Below, one piece after another: positions 26,258 to 35,667 of a stretch of 64,000 nucleotides of DNA; position 1 is the first letter of the stretch, and the number at the start of each line of letters is the position of its first letter. The position numbers were made by a program, and so were the translations under genes. The notes under the pieces are model-generated. The model did not search any database. It saw only the letters and a program-made list of their open reading frames with translations, and was not told the origin of the DNA. This DNA comes from Thalassovita taeanensis (GTDB lineage: Bacteria; Pseudomonadota; Alphaproteobacteria; Rhodobacterales; Rhodobacteraceae). Location: positions 62,001 through 126,000 of the forward strand of contig NZ_FOEP01000010.1 of assembly GCF_900110775.1 (NCBI RefSeq), given 5' to 3'.

Positions 26258-26926
26258 TCAATTCCCTTGTTCGGCCTCTTGCGTGCCGCCACCAAGGGCC
26301 ACAATCAACTGAGACGCGCGGCGACGCAAGCCTGCAGTGACCTCTGAGTCCGCGATGATCCGCTCAAGCCGGGAAATGGCCGCCTCGGGCTTGCCTTCGG
26401 CGCTGTCAAGCAGGGCCAGTTGCTCTTCTGCCAGCAGGCGCAGCGGTGATCCGGTCTGCACCACGCTTTCCAGCCGCAGGCGGCGTTCGGCGGGTTCCAG
26501 GCTGTCACCTTGCAACAGGATCGACTTGAAGCCCGCGATCTGGCGGTAAATCTCGGGGACGTCACCATTCAGGGCGATGGCATCAAGCTGGGCGACGGCC
26601 TCGGGGGTTTGGCCCGCGTCGGCCAGTTCGGCAGCGCGCAGCAGGGCCACGACAACTTCGGCCGAGGTGCCGGTTTCGCCGATGCCGTCCAGGGCAGTCG
26701 CACGTTCGGGGGCGTCGTCCTGTTCCAGCGCGGCGACGATGGAATCGCCAAGCGCCTGTGCGGTTGCGATGTCCTGCGCTTTGCGCCATTCGTTATACGC
26801 CGCGCCGCCGACCAGCAGCAAAACCGCCACGATCGCGATCCAGCCATAGCGGCGGATCAGGGCGAACAGGCGGTCACGGCGGACCTCTTCGGTGACTTCT
26901 TCGATGAAACTGTCGGTATCGCTCAC
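26258..26926 (-). CDS. YfgM-like tetratricopeptide membrane protein
   Basis: This protein has a short cytoplasmic N terminus (SDTDSFIEEVTEEVRRDRLFAL), a single membrane helix (YGWIAIVAVLLLVGGAAY), and a helical TPR-like periplasmic part ending in SQLIVALGGG. This is the layout of YfgM, an ancillary SecYEG/chaperone factor often encoded beside bamB. I prefer the GTG start at 26924-26926, giving 222 residues, because GAGGGG lies 7 bases upstream. An ATG five codons earlier (26941) is possible but overlaps that ribosome binding site. Confidence 0.85.
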   Translation of the reverse strand: MSDTDSFIEEVTEEVRRDRLFALIRRYGWIAIVAVLLLVGGAAYNEWRKAQDIATAQALGDSIVAALEQDDAPERATALDGIGETGTSAEVVVALLRAAELADAGQTPEAVAQLDAIALNGDVPEIYRQIAGFKSILLQGDSLEPAERRLRLESVVQTGSPLRLLAEEQLALLDSAEGKPEAAISRLERIIADSEVTAGLRRRASQLIVALGGGTQEAEQGN

Positions 26927-27145
26927 GCCGGTGCCCCTCATGATTTGCCCCCTCTTAGCGCGAAGCCCCCCGGCTGCCAAGGCCTTGCCACGCGAGGAAC
27001 GCCCGGCAGCGCCGCCTTGCGCGGGCCTGTGGAAAAGTTTAGTCTGAGTGCCGTGGTCTTGGGGTATTGCCTTGTTGCACTTGTAATCGCGATACCCTTG
27101 CCCATCTGGATTCCAACAGGCCCTGTCGCGCGAAAAGGACCACCC

Positions 27146-28384
27146 ATGAAAATTGTTCCGATCCTCACAGCCGTTCTGGTGAGCGCTGTCCTGTATCTTC
27201 TGGTCATGGAGCGCGACGCGTTGATGGCGTTTGCGCTGTCAAAGGATGCCCCGGCGGAGATCGATGCAACAACCGAAGAGGTCGCTGTGGCGCCCGAGCA
27301 GGCGCTGAAACCGATTGGGGTTGTTGCGGTGCATTCGGGCGCGCAGGCGATTGACAGCGCGGTGGTGCTGCGCGGGGAAACCCAGGCGGCGCGCGCGGTC
27401 GAGGTGCGGGCAGAAACCGGGGCGCAGGTGATATCAGAGCCGCTGCGCAAAGGCAGCTATGTCGAGGCTGGTCAGGTGCTGTGCCAGCTTGATCCGGGCA
27501 CGCGCCCGGCATCGTTGGCAACGGCACGCGCGGCGCTGGCCGAGGCAGAGGCCCGTGTTCCCGAAGCACAGGCCCGGCTGAAAGAGGCGCAGGCGCGGCT
27601 GGACGAGGCGGTGATCAACGATACGGTTGCCAGCAAGCTGTCCAAGGATGGCTATGCCGCAGATACCCGCGTTGCGGCAACGCAGGCGGCGGCCCGCGGG
27701 GCCGAGGCGGGCGTGGAATCCGCACGCTCGGGCGTGCAGAGCGCGCAGGCGGGGATTCAGTCTGCGGAGGCGGCGGTGGCCTCGGCGGAAACCGAAATGC
27801 AGCGTTTGACGATCAAGGCGCCGTTCGGCGGGTTGTTGGAAAGCGACGCGGCCGAGCTGGGCAGCCTGCTGCAATCTGGCGGGCTGTGCGCCACGGTGAT
27901 CCAGCTCGATCCGATCAAGCTGGTGGGATATGTGCCTGAAACCGAGGTAAGCCGGGTTTCGGTCGGCGCGCTGGCCGGAGCACGGTTGGCGACCGGAGCC
28001 GAAGTGCGGGGCCGGGTCACGTTTTTGTCACGCTCGGCCGATCCGCAGACCCGCACGTTTCGCGTTGATATTGATGTGCCCAATGCTGACCTGAACATCC
28101 GCGACGGGCAGACGGCCGAAATCATGATCGCCTCGGATGGGGCGAACGCGCATCTTCTGCCGCAATCGGCGCTGACGCTGGATGACGACGGGCGGCTGGG
28201 GGTGCGGCTGGTCGCAACGGGCAGCGTGGCGCAGTTTGCGCCGGTGCAGCTGATCCGCGATACGGTCAAGGGCGTCTGGGTGACCGGGCTGGACGATCAG
28301 GTCGATGTGATCGTGGTCGGCCAGGAATATGTCACTGACGGTGTTGCGGTGGTGCCAACCTGGCAAGAAGAGGCCACGCAATGA
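27146..28384 (+). CDS. RND efflux periplasmic adaptor (membrane fusion protein)
   Basis: This 412-residue adaptor links an inner membrane RND pump to an outer membrane channel. It has an N-terminal hydrophobic anchor (residues 4-22) and a lipoyl half-motif (ETGAQVISEPLRKGSYVEAGQVLCQLDPG). A long Ala/Glu/Gln-rich coiled-coil hairpin follows (about residues 130-215), then a beta-barrel domain. The start at 27146 follows AAAAGGA; the frame continues upstream but without adaptor homology. Its stop overlaps the permease start (ATGA). No outer membrane factor gene is adjacent. Confidence 0.92.
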   Translation: MKIVPILTAVLVSAVLYLLVMERDALMAFALSKDAPAEIDATTEEVAVAPEQALKPIGVVAVHSGAQAIDSAVVLRGETQAARAVEVRAETGAQVISEPLRKGSYVEAGQVLCQLDPGTRPASLATARAALAEAEARVPEAQARLKEAQARLDEAVINDTVASKLSKDGYAADTRVAATQAAARGAEAGVESARSGVQSAQAGIQSAEAAVASAETEMQRLTIKAPFGGLLESDAAELGSLLQSGGLCATVIQLDPIKLVGYVPETEVSRVSVGALAGARLATGAEVRGRVTFLSRSADPQTRTFRVDIDVPNADLNIRDGQTAEIMIASDGANAHLLPQSALTLDDDGRLGVRLVATGSVAQFAPVQLIRDTVKGVWVTGLDDQVDVIVVGQEYVTDGVAVVPTWQEEATQ

Positions 28385-31300
28385 CCGGAATGGTGGATTG
28401 GGCCGCGTCACGCGCGCGGATGGTGATGGCGTTTATCCTCGTTTCGCTGATTGCGGGGGGCTATGCCTATTGGAGCCTGCCCAAGGAAGGCGAGCCGGAT
28501 ATCGAAATCCCGGCTTTGTTCGTATCGGTCCCCTTCCCCGGCATTTCCGCCGAAGACAGCGAGACCCTGCTGGTCAAGCCGATGGAAACCGAGTTGAGCG
28601 ATCTGGACGGGCTGAAGACGATGAGCTCGACCGCCGCCGAAGGCTATGCCGGGGTGGCGCTGGAGTTCGAGTTCGGCTGGGACAAGACCAAGATCATGGC
28701 CGATGTCCGCGAAGCGATGTCCACCGCCGAGGGGAAGTTTCCCGAAGGGTTCGACAAATACACTGTGAACGAGATCAATTTCTCGGAATTTCCGATCCTG
28801 ATCATCAACCTGACCGGCGATGTGCCGGAACGCACCATGGCGAAGGTGGCGCAGGATCTGCAGGACCGGATCGAGGCGCTGGATGCGGTGCTGGAGGCCG
28901 GGATCGCGGGTAACCGCGAGGAAATGGTCGAGGTGGTGATCGACCCGCTGCGGCTGGAATCCTATAACGTCACGGCAGCCGAGCTGATCAACGTGGTGCG
29001 CAACAACAACATGCTGATTGCGGCGGGCGAAGTTGAAACCGCGCAGGGCACGTTTTCGGTCAAGATCCCGTCATCATTCGACGAGCCGCGCGATATTTAC
29101 ACACTGCCGGTGAAGATCAATGGCCAGCGCGTGGTCACGCTGGGCGATCTGGCCGAAATTCGCCTGACCTTCGAGGACCGCACCGGCGTGGCGCGGTTCA
29201 ATGGCAGCCCCACGGTGGCGTTGCAGGTGGTCAAACGCAAAGGGTTCAACCTGATCGACACCACAGCCGAGGTGCGCCGGGTGCTGGACGAGGCCAGCGC
29301 AAACTGGCCCGAGGAGCTGAAGGCGGCGGTCAGCGCCGGCACCTCGAACGATCAAAGCCGTGTTGTGGGCTCGATGGTCAGTCAGCTTGAGGGCTCGGTT
29401 CTGACGGCGATTGCGCTGGTGATGATCGTGGTGTTGGCCAGTCTGGGCAGCCGCGCGGCGTTGCTTGTGGGGTTTGCGATCCCGGCTTCGTTCCTGCTGT
29501 GCTTTGTGTTGCTGGCGATCATGGGCGTGACGATTTCGAACATCGTGATGTTCGGCCTGATTCTGGCGGTGGGGATGCTGGTGGATGGCGCGATTGTGGT
29601 GGTGGAATACGCCGACAAGCGCATTGCCGAGGGCGAAGGCCCGATGCACGCCTATGTCGAGGCGGCCAAGCGGATGTTCTGGCCCATCGTCAGTTCCACC
29701 GCGACCACGCTGTGCGCGTTTTTGCCGATGCTGTTCTGGCCCGGTGTGCCCGGCCAGTTCATGGGGATGCTGCCGATCACCCTGATTTTCGTGCTGTCGG
29801 CCTCGTTGGTGGTGGCGCTGATTTATCTGCCGATTGTGGGCGGGCTGTCGGGGCGGCTGAGCCGGATTTTTGATCGGGCGTCGCAGGCGCTCAAGCGGCG
29901 TTTGCCGTGGTGGGCGCGTGCGGCATTGGTGCTGCCCTCGCTGTATCTGATGTTTGTGGGCGCAATGCAGGCGCTGAACCCGGCCTATGTGCTGCCGGGC
30001 AATGTGCCGCCCATGGCAGGGCTGGCCGTTGGCGGCGTTCTGTTTCTGGCGGGGGCGTTTGCCGCGTCGGTCACGCTGGGCGCAGCCGAAATCAAGTGGA
30101 CCCGAAACCGGATCAAGGCAGGCCACCGTCGCACGCCCTTCGGCCATTTCATCAAGTTCATAACGGGCAACCCGGTGATGCCACTGGTGACCATTGCCGC
30201 CGTGGGGGTGTTCATCGCCGTCACGTTCACGACTTTTTCCGAGAACAGCAAGGGCGTGGAGTTCTTCACGGACAGCGAGCCGGAACAGGCGATCGTTTAT
30301 GTCCGGGCGCGCGGCAACCTGTCGTTGACGGAAAAGGATGCTCTGGTCGCGCAGGCTGAGAAGATCGTGCTGCAACACCCCGGCGTTCTGAACGCGTTTG
30401 CGTTTGTCGGCGATAGCGGGCTGGACAACAATACCGGCGGCGCGCAACCGCCGCTGGACACGATCGGTCAGGTCCAGCTGGAAACCATCCCGTGGGAGGA
30501 CCGGCGCGACCGGCCCGATCTGGACGGGGATCTTGTGATTGCCGAGTTGACGCAGAGCCTGTCCGAGATCCCCGGTATCGGGGTCGAAATTCTGGCGCAG
30601 GCAATGGGCCCGGCCTCGGCCAAGCCGGTGCATCTGCGGCTGAAGGGCGACAACTGGAACGATTTGCTGGCCGCGACCAAGCTGGCGCGCGCCAAGTTTG
30701 ACGAAACGGACGGGCTTGAGCTGATCGAGGACACGCTGCCCCTGCCCGGCATCGACTGGCAGATCGACGTGAATGTCGAAAAGGCCGGCCTTTACGGTGC
30801 GGACGTGGCGACCGTGGGCGCGATGGTGCAGCTGGTGACGCGCGGTATTTTGCTGGACACGATGCGGGTCGACAGTTCGGATGAAGAGATCGAGATCCGC
30901 GTGCGCCTGCCCGAGGATGACCGCGTGCTGTCCACGCTCGATACGCTCAAGGTGCGCACCACGGACGGGCTGGTGCCGCTGGCGAATTTCATCACCCGGC
31001 GGCCGGTGCCGAAGCTGGCACAGATCAAGCGCGTGGATCAGAAGCGGTATTTTGACATCAAGGCCGCCGTTACCGAAGGGCTGAGCAAATCCGTGGTTGC
31101 CAAGGACGGCACCACCCACGCCATTCCGATCAATGCGAATGAGCGGACCGAGTTTCTGACCACGTGGCTGAAGACCGATCCGTTTGGTCCGGGGATCGAT
31201 TGGGAATGGACCGGCGACCAAGAGGATCAGGCGGAATCCGGGGCATTTCTGGCCAAGGCGTTTGGCGCGGCTTTGGCGCTGATGTTCATCATCCTGCTGG

Positions 31301-31968
31301 CGCAGTTCAACAGCATTTACAACTCGGTTCTGGTGCTGCTGGCGGTGGTTCTGTCAACGGTCGGGGTGCTGATCGGCATGCTGGTGATGGATCAGGCGTT
31401 TTCGATCATCATGACCGGCACCGGGATCGTGGCGCTGGCCGGAATCGTGGTGAACAACAATATCGTTCTGATTGATACCTATCAGGAATATTCCGCGTAT
31501 ATGCCGCGGATCGAGGCGATCATTCGCACTGCCGAGGATCGTATCCGCCCGGTGCTGCTGACGACGATCACGACGATGGCGGGGCTGGCGCCGATGATGT
31601 TCGGGCTGAGCCTTGATTTCATCAACGGCGGATATTCGATCAACAGCCCGACCGCGCTGTGGTGGATTCAGCTGGCGACGGCGGTGGTGTTCGGACTGGG
31701 CATCGCCACGGTTCTGACGCTTGTTTTCACCCCGTCGATGCTGGCGCTGCGGGTGTGGTTCACCACCTATGTGCACTGGATCGCACGGGCGCTGAAGGCG
31801 ATGTCGCTGGGCCGGTCCAGCCAGGCGGCACAGGATTGGGCGCTGGCACGCGCGGCCCGGCGGCAGACCGCGACCGAGATCATCTGGGACGATGGCGTGC
31901 CCGATGCGGACAGTGTGGTGACGGATCAGGCCGCGGTGGCAAAAGCCCGGCTGAAGGCGGCGGAATAA
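28381..31968 (+). CDS. RND efflux permease subunit, long variant
   Basis: This inner membrane proton-driven efflux pump has 1,195 residues against about 1,030-1,050 for AcrB-type pumps. It has the N-terminal helix, two periplasmic porter halves, and the membrane helices with the proton-relay region (GLILAVGMLVDGAIVVVEYADK in pattern). The extra length comes mainly from the central loop between the two halves (about residues 495-600), where two additional hydrophobic segments are seen, and from a C-terminal tail of about 60 residues. It is coupled to the adaptor gene by an ATGA overlap. Substrates are unknown. Confidence 0.93.
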   Translation: MTGMVDWAASRARMVMAFILVSLIAGGYAYWSLPKEGEPDIEIPALFVSVPFPGISAEDSETLLVKPMETELSDLDGLKTMSSTAAEGYAGVALEFEFGWDKTKIMADVREAMSTAEGKFPEGFDKYTVNEINFSEFPILIINLTGDVPERTMAKVAQDLQDRIEALDAVLEAGIAGNREEMVEVVIDPLRLESYNVTAAELINVVRNNNMLIAAGEVETAQGTFSVKIPSSFDEPRDIYTLPVKINGQRVVTLGDLAEIRLTFEDRTGVARFNGSPTVALQVVKRKGFNLIDTTAEVRRVLDEASANWPEELKAAVSAGTSNDQSRVVGSMVSQLEGSVLTAIALVMIVVLASLGSRAALLVGFAIPASFLLCFVLLAIMGVTISNIVMFGLILAVGMLVDGAIVVVEYADKRIAEGEGPMHAYVEAAKRMFWPIVSSTATTLCAFLPMLFWPGVPGQFMGMLPITLIFVLSASLVVALIYLPIVGGLSGRLSRIFDRASQALKRRLPWWARAALVLPSLYLMFVGAMQALNPAYVLPGNVPPMAGLAVGGVLFLAGAFAASVTLGAAEIKWTRNRIKAGHRRTPFGHFIKFITGNPVMPLVTIAAVGVFIAVTFTTFSENSKGVEFFTDSEPEQAIVYVRARGNLSLTEKDALVAQAEKIVLQHPGVLNAFAFVGDSGLDNNTGGAQPPLDTIGQVQLETIPWEDRRDRPDLDGDLVIAELTQSLSEIPGIGVEILAQAMGPASAKPVHLRLKGDNWNDLLAATKLARAKFDETDGLELIEDTLPLPGIDWQIDVNVEKAGLYGADVATVGAMVQLVTRGILLDTMRVDSSDEEIEIRVRLPEDDRVLSTLDTLKVRTTDGLVPLANFITRRPVPKLAQIKRVDQKRYFDIKAAVTEGLSKSVVAKDGTTHAIPINANERTEFLTTWLKTDPFGPGIDWEWTGDQEDQAESGAFLAKAFGAALALMFIILLAQFNSIYNSVLVLLAVVLSTVGVLIGMLVMDQAFSIIMTGTGIVALAGIVVNNNIVLIDTYQEYSAYMPRIEAIIRTAEDRIRPVLLTTITTMAGLAPMMFGLSLDFINGGYSINSPTALWWIQLATAVVFGLGIATVLTLVFTPSMLALRVWFTTYVHWIARALKAMSLGRSSQAAQDWALARAARRQTATEIIWDDGVPDADSVVTDQAAVAKARLKAAE

Positions 31969-31969
31969 A

Positions 31970-31995
31970 GGGCTGGGCAAGCGCCCTGCCCTTTT
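31970..31995 (+). terminator. Terminator of the RND operon
   Basis: The stem GGGC-T-GGGC pairs with GCCC-T-GCCC around an AAGC loop, with a single T-T mismatch, and is followed by TTTT. It begins directly behind the permease stop codon. Confidence 0.85.
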
Positions 31996-32069
31996 GGGGT
32001 GGGGGTGACGGGGGCGTGGCCCATTTCGCCCCCAAACCTGTCAGGCTTTCACCGCTTCCGACGCACAGG

Positions 32070-32121
32070 GGGCGTTTGCAGCGGGCGTTTGCAGCGGGCG
32101 TTTGCAGCGGGCGTTCGCCGC
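32070..32121. repeat. Four 13-bp tandem repeats
   Basis: Three exact units GGGCGTTTGCAGC and a fourth degenerate unit GGGCGTTCGCCGC lie end to end. They sit in the gap between the RND operon and the convergent metalloprotease gene. This looks like a small minisatellite; no function is evident. Confidence 0.85.
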
Positions 32122-32160
32122 TAGGTCGAGCGCGGTCGCGCGGCTTCTGCATCCATGCCG

Positions 32161-33510
32161 TCAGGCGAACAAATCCAGAAGCGGATCCGCTGGTATCGGT
32201 CCGGTCAGATCGGTTGCACTGTAAGGATTGTCGAACACGGTGTCGTACCCCATGTCCTCGAGTGCGGCGATGGTCATATCCGAGACATAGCTGCCCGTGT
32301 CGACATAGCCCGTCATGATTTCCTCATCGAACAGAAGCTCGTCCCAGTGACCGCCTGCCGTTCCCGGCCCCCCATCGGTTTCAACCGGCACACCGAGCAA
32401 AGAGCCAGCATCGGCCCCCGCGATGCCCGCGAATTCGGTCTGATAGGTATCGGTGGCATTCACGCCAACAAAGCGAAGATCCCCGCCGGCGACAGAACCG
32501 CTGGTCAGCCCCATCAAAGTCCACAGCGTGCCGAAGCCGAGCGCGTGCATCATTTCATGCAGAACGATGCTTTCCCAGTTCCCCAGACCAAGCTGATTTT
32601 CGGCGTCTGCGCTGTCAAAGGTCATGGCACCCGTCGCGGTCAGGAACGTGCCGTCGCCGCGAATTTCGCGTGGGCCCGCGCTGCCAAGCGTCCCGCCGAC
32701 ACCGTCAATTCCCTCAAGAGTGGCGGTGATGACAATGTCGTCAATCAACACGCCATCGACAATAGCGTCGGGAAGTTCAGCAAGGATGATCGAGCTGAGA
32801 TAATCGGCGGCTTCGGTGAAGGCTGACTGCAATTGGGTTGACCAGACGCCGACGAACTCGATCGCGACGTTGTAGGATGTGCTTGCCAAGCCGCCACTGG
32901 TATAGCTGGTCACCGGGCCGATATCCGGCGGTAGGTCAGGCAAATCCCCCGGCGCGCGACCATACTCGGCGTTGTCATCGCCCGGCGGCGGGCTTGGCGG
33001 CGAATCCTGCGGCAGGCCGGGTACGGCGCCGGTGGGGCGGCCTTGGTTGGTGGGGGCTGCGGGTTGTTCTGGCTGATCAACCGGCAGCGGCGCCGGATCG
33101 GGATCTGTATCCTCGGGCGGCGTCGTGTCGTCTGGACCGGCCCCTGTGTCTGGGCGGCCCTCGTCGTCGACAGCGGCCCTGGCGGCATCTATACTCGTTG
33201 CCCGCTCGGGGGCGCCCCGGCCTTCGGTGGATGATGATGTACTGCGGTCCGAGGCATGCATGAATTCAAAGTGATCGCCGGTCTCAGCCCCCCTTTCCAA
33301 CTCTGCGAAGGCGGTCTTTTGACTTGGTCCCTCGGCAGAGAGAGCCCGATCCGCTTGGTGTCGGTCAAACGTGCCGGGCCGATCATGTTGAGGCTCAAAA
33401 ACGACGCGCTCAGCGAAGGCGGTTCTGGCTCGTCCGTCATTTTCCTGTGACTGCCTGAATGGCGCAGACGCTGCGGGGAAAATCGATTTAGCTGACCTTT
33501 GAAAACCCAT
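32161..33510 (-). CDS. Leishmanolysin-like zinc metalloprotease
   Basis: This 449-residue protein ends in a metalloprotease domain with the zinc motif HEMMHALGFG (about residues 316-325). A downstream GGHWDELLFDEEIMTG segment carries the third ligand histidine and the Met-turn, as in leishmanolysin (M8)-related enzymes. The first 200 residues are low-complexity, rich in Pro, Asp and Glu. There is no classical signal peptide, so export would have to use another route such as type I secretion. It stands alone between a repeat region and an unremarkable 281-base gap. The N-terminal part, and thus the exact start, is less certain. Confidence 0.8.
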   Translation of the reverse strand: MGFQRSAKSIFPAASAPFRQSQENDGRARTAFAERVVFEPQHDRPGTFDRHQADRALSAEGPSQKTAFAELERGAETGDHFEFMHASDRSTSSSTEGRGAPERATSIDAARAAVDDEGRPDTGAGPDDTTPPEDTDPDPAPLPVDQPEQPAAPTNQGRPTGAVPGLPQDSPPSPPPGDDNAEYGRAPGDLPDLPPDIGPVTSYTSGGLASTSYNVAIEFVGVWSTQLQSAFTEAADYLSSIILAELPDAIVDGVLIDDIVITATLEGIDGVGGTLGSAGPREIRGDGTFLTATGAMTFDSADAENQLGLGNWESIVLHEMMHALGFGTLWTLMGLTSGSVAGGDLRFVGVNATDTYQTEFAGIAGADAGSLLGVPVETDGGPGTAGGHWDELLFDEEIMTGYVDTGSYVSDMTIAALEDMGYDTVFDNPYSATDLTGPIPADPLLDLFA

Positions 33511-33791
33511 TGATACAACCTGAATATGAAATACAGCGCGAAGCGTAGCAGCGATTTCCCGCTTCCGATATGGTTACGTGTAGAAAAATGGAACGTGTTC
33601 CAGGCTGGAGCCTCGCGATCTGTGGTCATCGCCAAAGATATCAGTCGGTTGTGGCCTGTGTTTATATCCGACGCTCCCAAAATGCAGTCTCAGCGTTTTG
33701 TGGAGGGGGCTGTTTGGCGCCCCGCTCTTGCCTTTTGTGCGCGTCGGGTGGGTGCTGTTGTATCTACCGCGTGAACTGGGCGGGGTTGGCC

Positions 33792-35609
33792 TCAGGCGGC
33801 TTCGTTGCGTTCGCTGGCTTGGCGTTGCCACAGGCTCCAGTAGCGGCCTTTGCGGTCCAGAAGGTCGGTGTGGCTGCCTTCTTCGGTGATCTGCCCGTCT
33901 TCGAGCACGATGATGCGGTCGGCGTCGGCGATGGTGGACAGGCGGTGGGCGATGGTGATGACCGTGCGGCCCTGCCCGGCGCGGGCCAGTGCGCCCTGAA
34001 TGTCCTGTTCGGTTTCGGTATCCAGCGCGCTTGTCGCCTCGTCCAGCAACAGGATCGGTGGGTTTTTCAGCAAGGTGCGGGCAATGCCGACGCGTTGCTT
34101 TTCGCCGCCCGAGAGTTTCAGGCCACGTTCCCCCACGGTGGTGTCATAGCCCTGCGGCAACGAGACGATGAAGTCGTGGATCTGCGCGTCTTTGGCGGCC
34201 TTTTCAACGTCCGCCTGCGTGGCACCATCACGCCCGTAGGCGATGTTATAGCCGATGGTGTCATTGAACAGCACCGTATCCTGCGGCACCACGCCAATGG
34301 CGTCGTGCAGGCTGGTCTGGGTCACGTCGCGCAGGTCCTGACCGTCAATCTGGACCGCGCCGCCTTGCACATCATAGAACCGGAACAGCAGCCGCCCAAT
34401 GGTGGATTTCCCCGAGCCAGACGAGCCGACGATGGCCACGGTCTGCCCGGCGGGCACCTCGAGGCTGACGCCTTTGAGGATCGGGCGTTCGGGATCGTAG
34501 CCGAAGTAGACATCGCGCAGGCGCACGGTGCCGCCTGCAACCGCGAGGGGCTTGGCGTTGGGTTTATCTGACACCTCGGCGGGTTGTTCCAGCAGGTCGA
34601 ACATCTGGCCCATATCGACCAGCGCCTGACGGATTTCGCGGTAAACTGTCCCGAGGAAGTTCAGCGGCATGGTGATCTGGATCATATAGGCGTTGACCAT
34701 GACGAAATCGCCCACGGTCAGCTTGCCCTGCTCGACCCCCATCGCGGCCAGCACCATGACCACGACCAGCCCGCCGGTGATCAGGAAAGCCTGACCGAAG
34801 TTCAGAAACGACAGCGAGTAGGAGGTCTTGAGCGCGGCGGCGGCGTAGCGCTCCATCGCGCTGTCATAGCGGGTGGCCTCGCGCGTCTCGGCGCCGAAAT
34901 ACTTGACGGTTTCGAAGTTCAGCAGGCTGTCGATGGCCTTTTGGTTCGCATCGGTGTCCTGATCGTTCATCTCTTTGCGCAGTTTCACGCGCCATTCGGT
35001 GACGGCGAAGGTGAACCAGACATAGGCGGCGATGGTGACGACCACCACGGCCAGATACCAGACATCGAACAACCAGAACAGGATGCCCGCGACCAGCAGC
35101 AATTCAAGCGCCAGCGGCCCGATGGAAAACAGCAGGAACCGCAGCAGGAAATCGACGCCTTTGACCCCGCGCTCGATAATCCGGCTCAGCCCGCCGGTCT
35201 TGCGGGTGATATGATAGCGCATCGAAAGCCGGTGGATGTGGACGAAGGTTTCAAGCGCCAGGCTGCGCAGGGCGCGCTGCCCCACGGCGGCGAAGATCGC
35301 ATCGCGCAGCTGTTGAAACCCGTTCGACATCAGCCGCGCCAGACCGTAGGCCACGGTCAGGCCAACCGCCCCAAGCGCCAGCACCGGCACGCCTTCGTGC
35401 GCCAGCGCATCGACCGCCTGTTTATAGAGCATCGGCGTGGATACGGCGATCAATTTGGACGCCAGCAGCGCCAGCATTGCCAGCACCACCCGGCGTTTGA
35501 CCCAGGCCTCGCCTTTGGGCCACAGGTAGGGGATCACGCGCCGGATCGTGCGCAGGCCCGAAATCCGTTCATTGCTCAGGTTTTCGTCTGTCATCTGAAG
35601 GCGGCGCAT
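33792..35609 (-). CDS. Atm1-type ABC transporter (permease-ATPase fusion)
   Basis: This 605-residue half-transporter resembles the Atm1/ABCB7/HMT1 group, which exports glutathione-linked compounds and is tied to Fe-S assembly and heavy-metal tolerance. Six membrane helices are followed by the ATPase domain: Walker A GSSGSGKST (about residue 393), signature LSGGEKQR, Walker B ILLLDEATSALD and switch HRLST. The intracellular segment SMRYHITRKTGGLSRIIERG is typical of Atm1. It functions as a homodimer. It lies 58 bases downstream of the LysM gene start region's stop and has no other operon partner. Confidence 0.9.
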   Translation of the reverse strand: MRRLQMTDENLSNERISGLRTIRRVIPYLWPKGEAWVKRRVVLAMLALLASKLIAVSTPMLYKQAVDALAHEGVPVLALGAVGLTVAYGLARLMSNGFQQLRDAIFAAVGQRALRSLALETFVHIHRLSMRYHITRKTGGLSRIIERGVKGVDFLLRFLLFSIGPLALELLLVAGILFWLFDVWYLAVVVVTIAAYVWFTFAVTEWRVKLRKEMNDQDTDANQKAIDSLLNFETVKYFGAETREATRYDSAMERYAAAALKTSYSLSFLNFGQAFLITGGLVVVMVLAAMGVEQGKLTVGDFVMVNAYMIQITMPLNFLGTVYREIRQALVDMGQMFDLLEQPAEVSDKPNAKPLAVAGGTVRLRDVYFGYDPERPILKGVSLEVPAGQTVAIVGSSGSGKSTIGRLLFRFYDVQGGAVQIDGQDLRDVTQTSLHDAIGVVPQDTVLFNDTIGYNIAYGRDGATQADVEKAAKDAQIHDFIVSLPQGYDTTVGERGLKLSGGEKQRVGIARTLLKNPPILLLDEATSALDTETEQDIQGALARAGQGRTVITIAHRLSTIADADRIIVLEDGQITEEGSHTDLLDRKGRYWSLWQRQASERNEAA

Positions 35610-35667
35610 CGGGGCCCTTTCTTTGGTCAGGCCCCAGAGATAAGGCGCTTTGCCGCCAATGGCCAGC

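Noticed and set aside
29074-31221. Long open frame (715 codons) on the minus strand
   Set aside because: It lies wholly inside the RND permease gene in antisense. Its composition (His/Arg/Gln-rich, no domains) is the usual shadow of a GC-rich gene.
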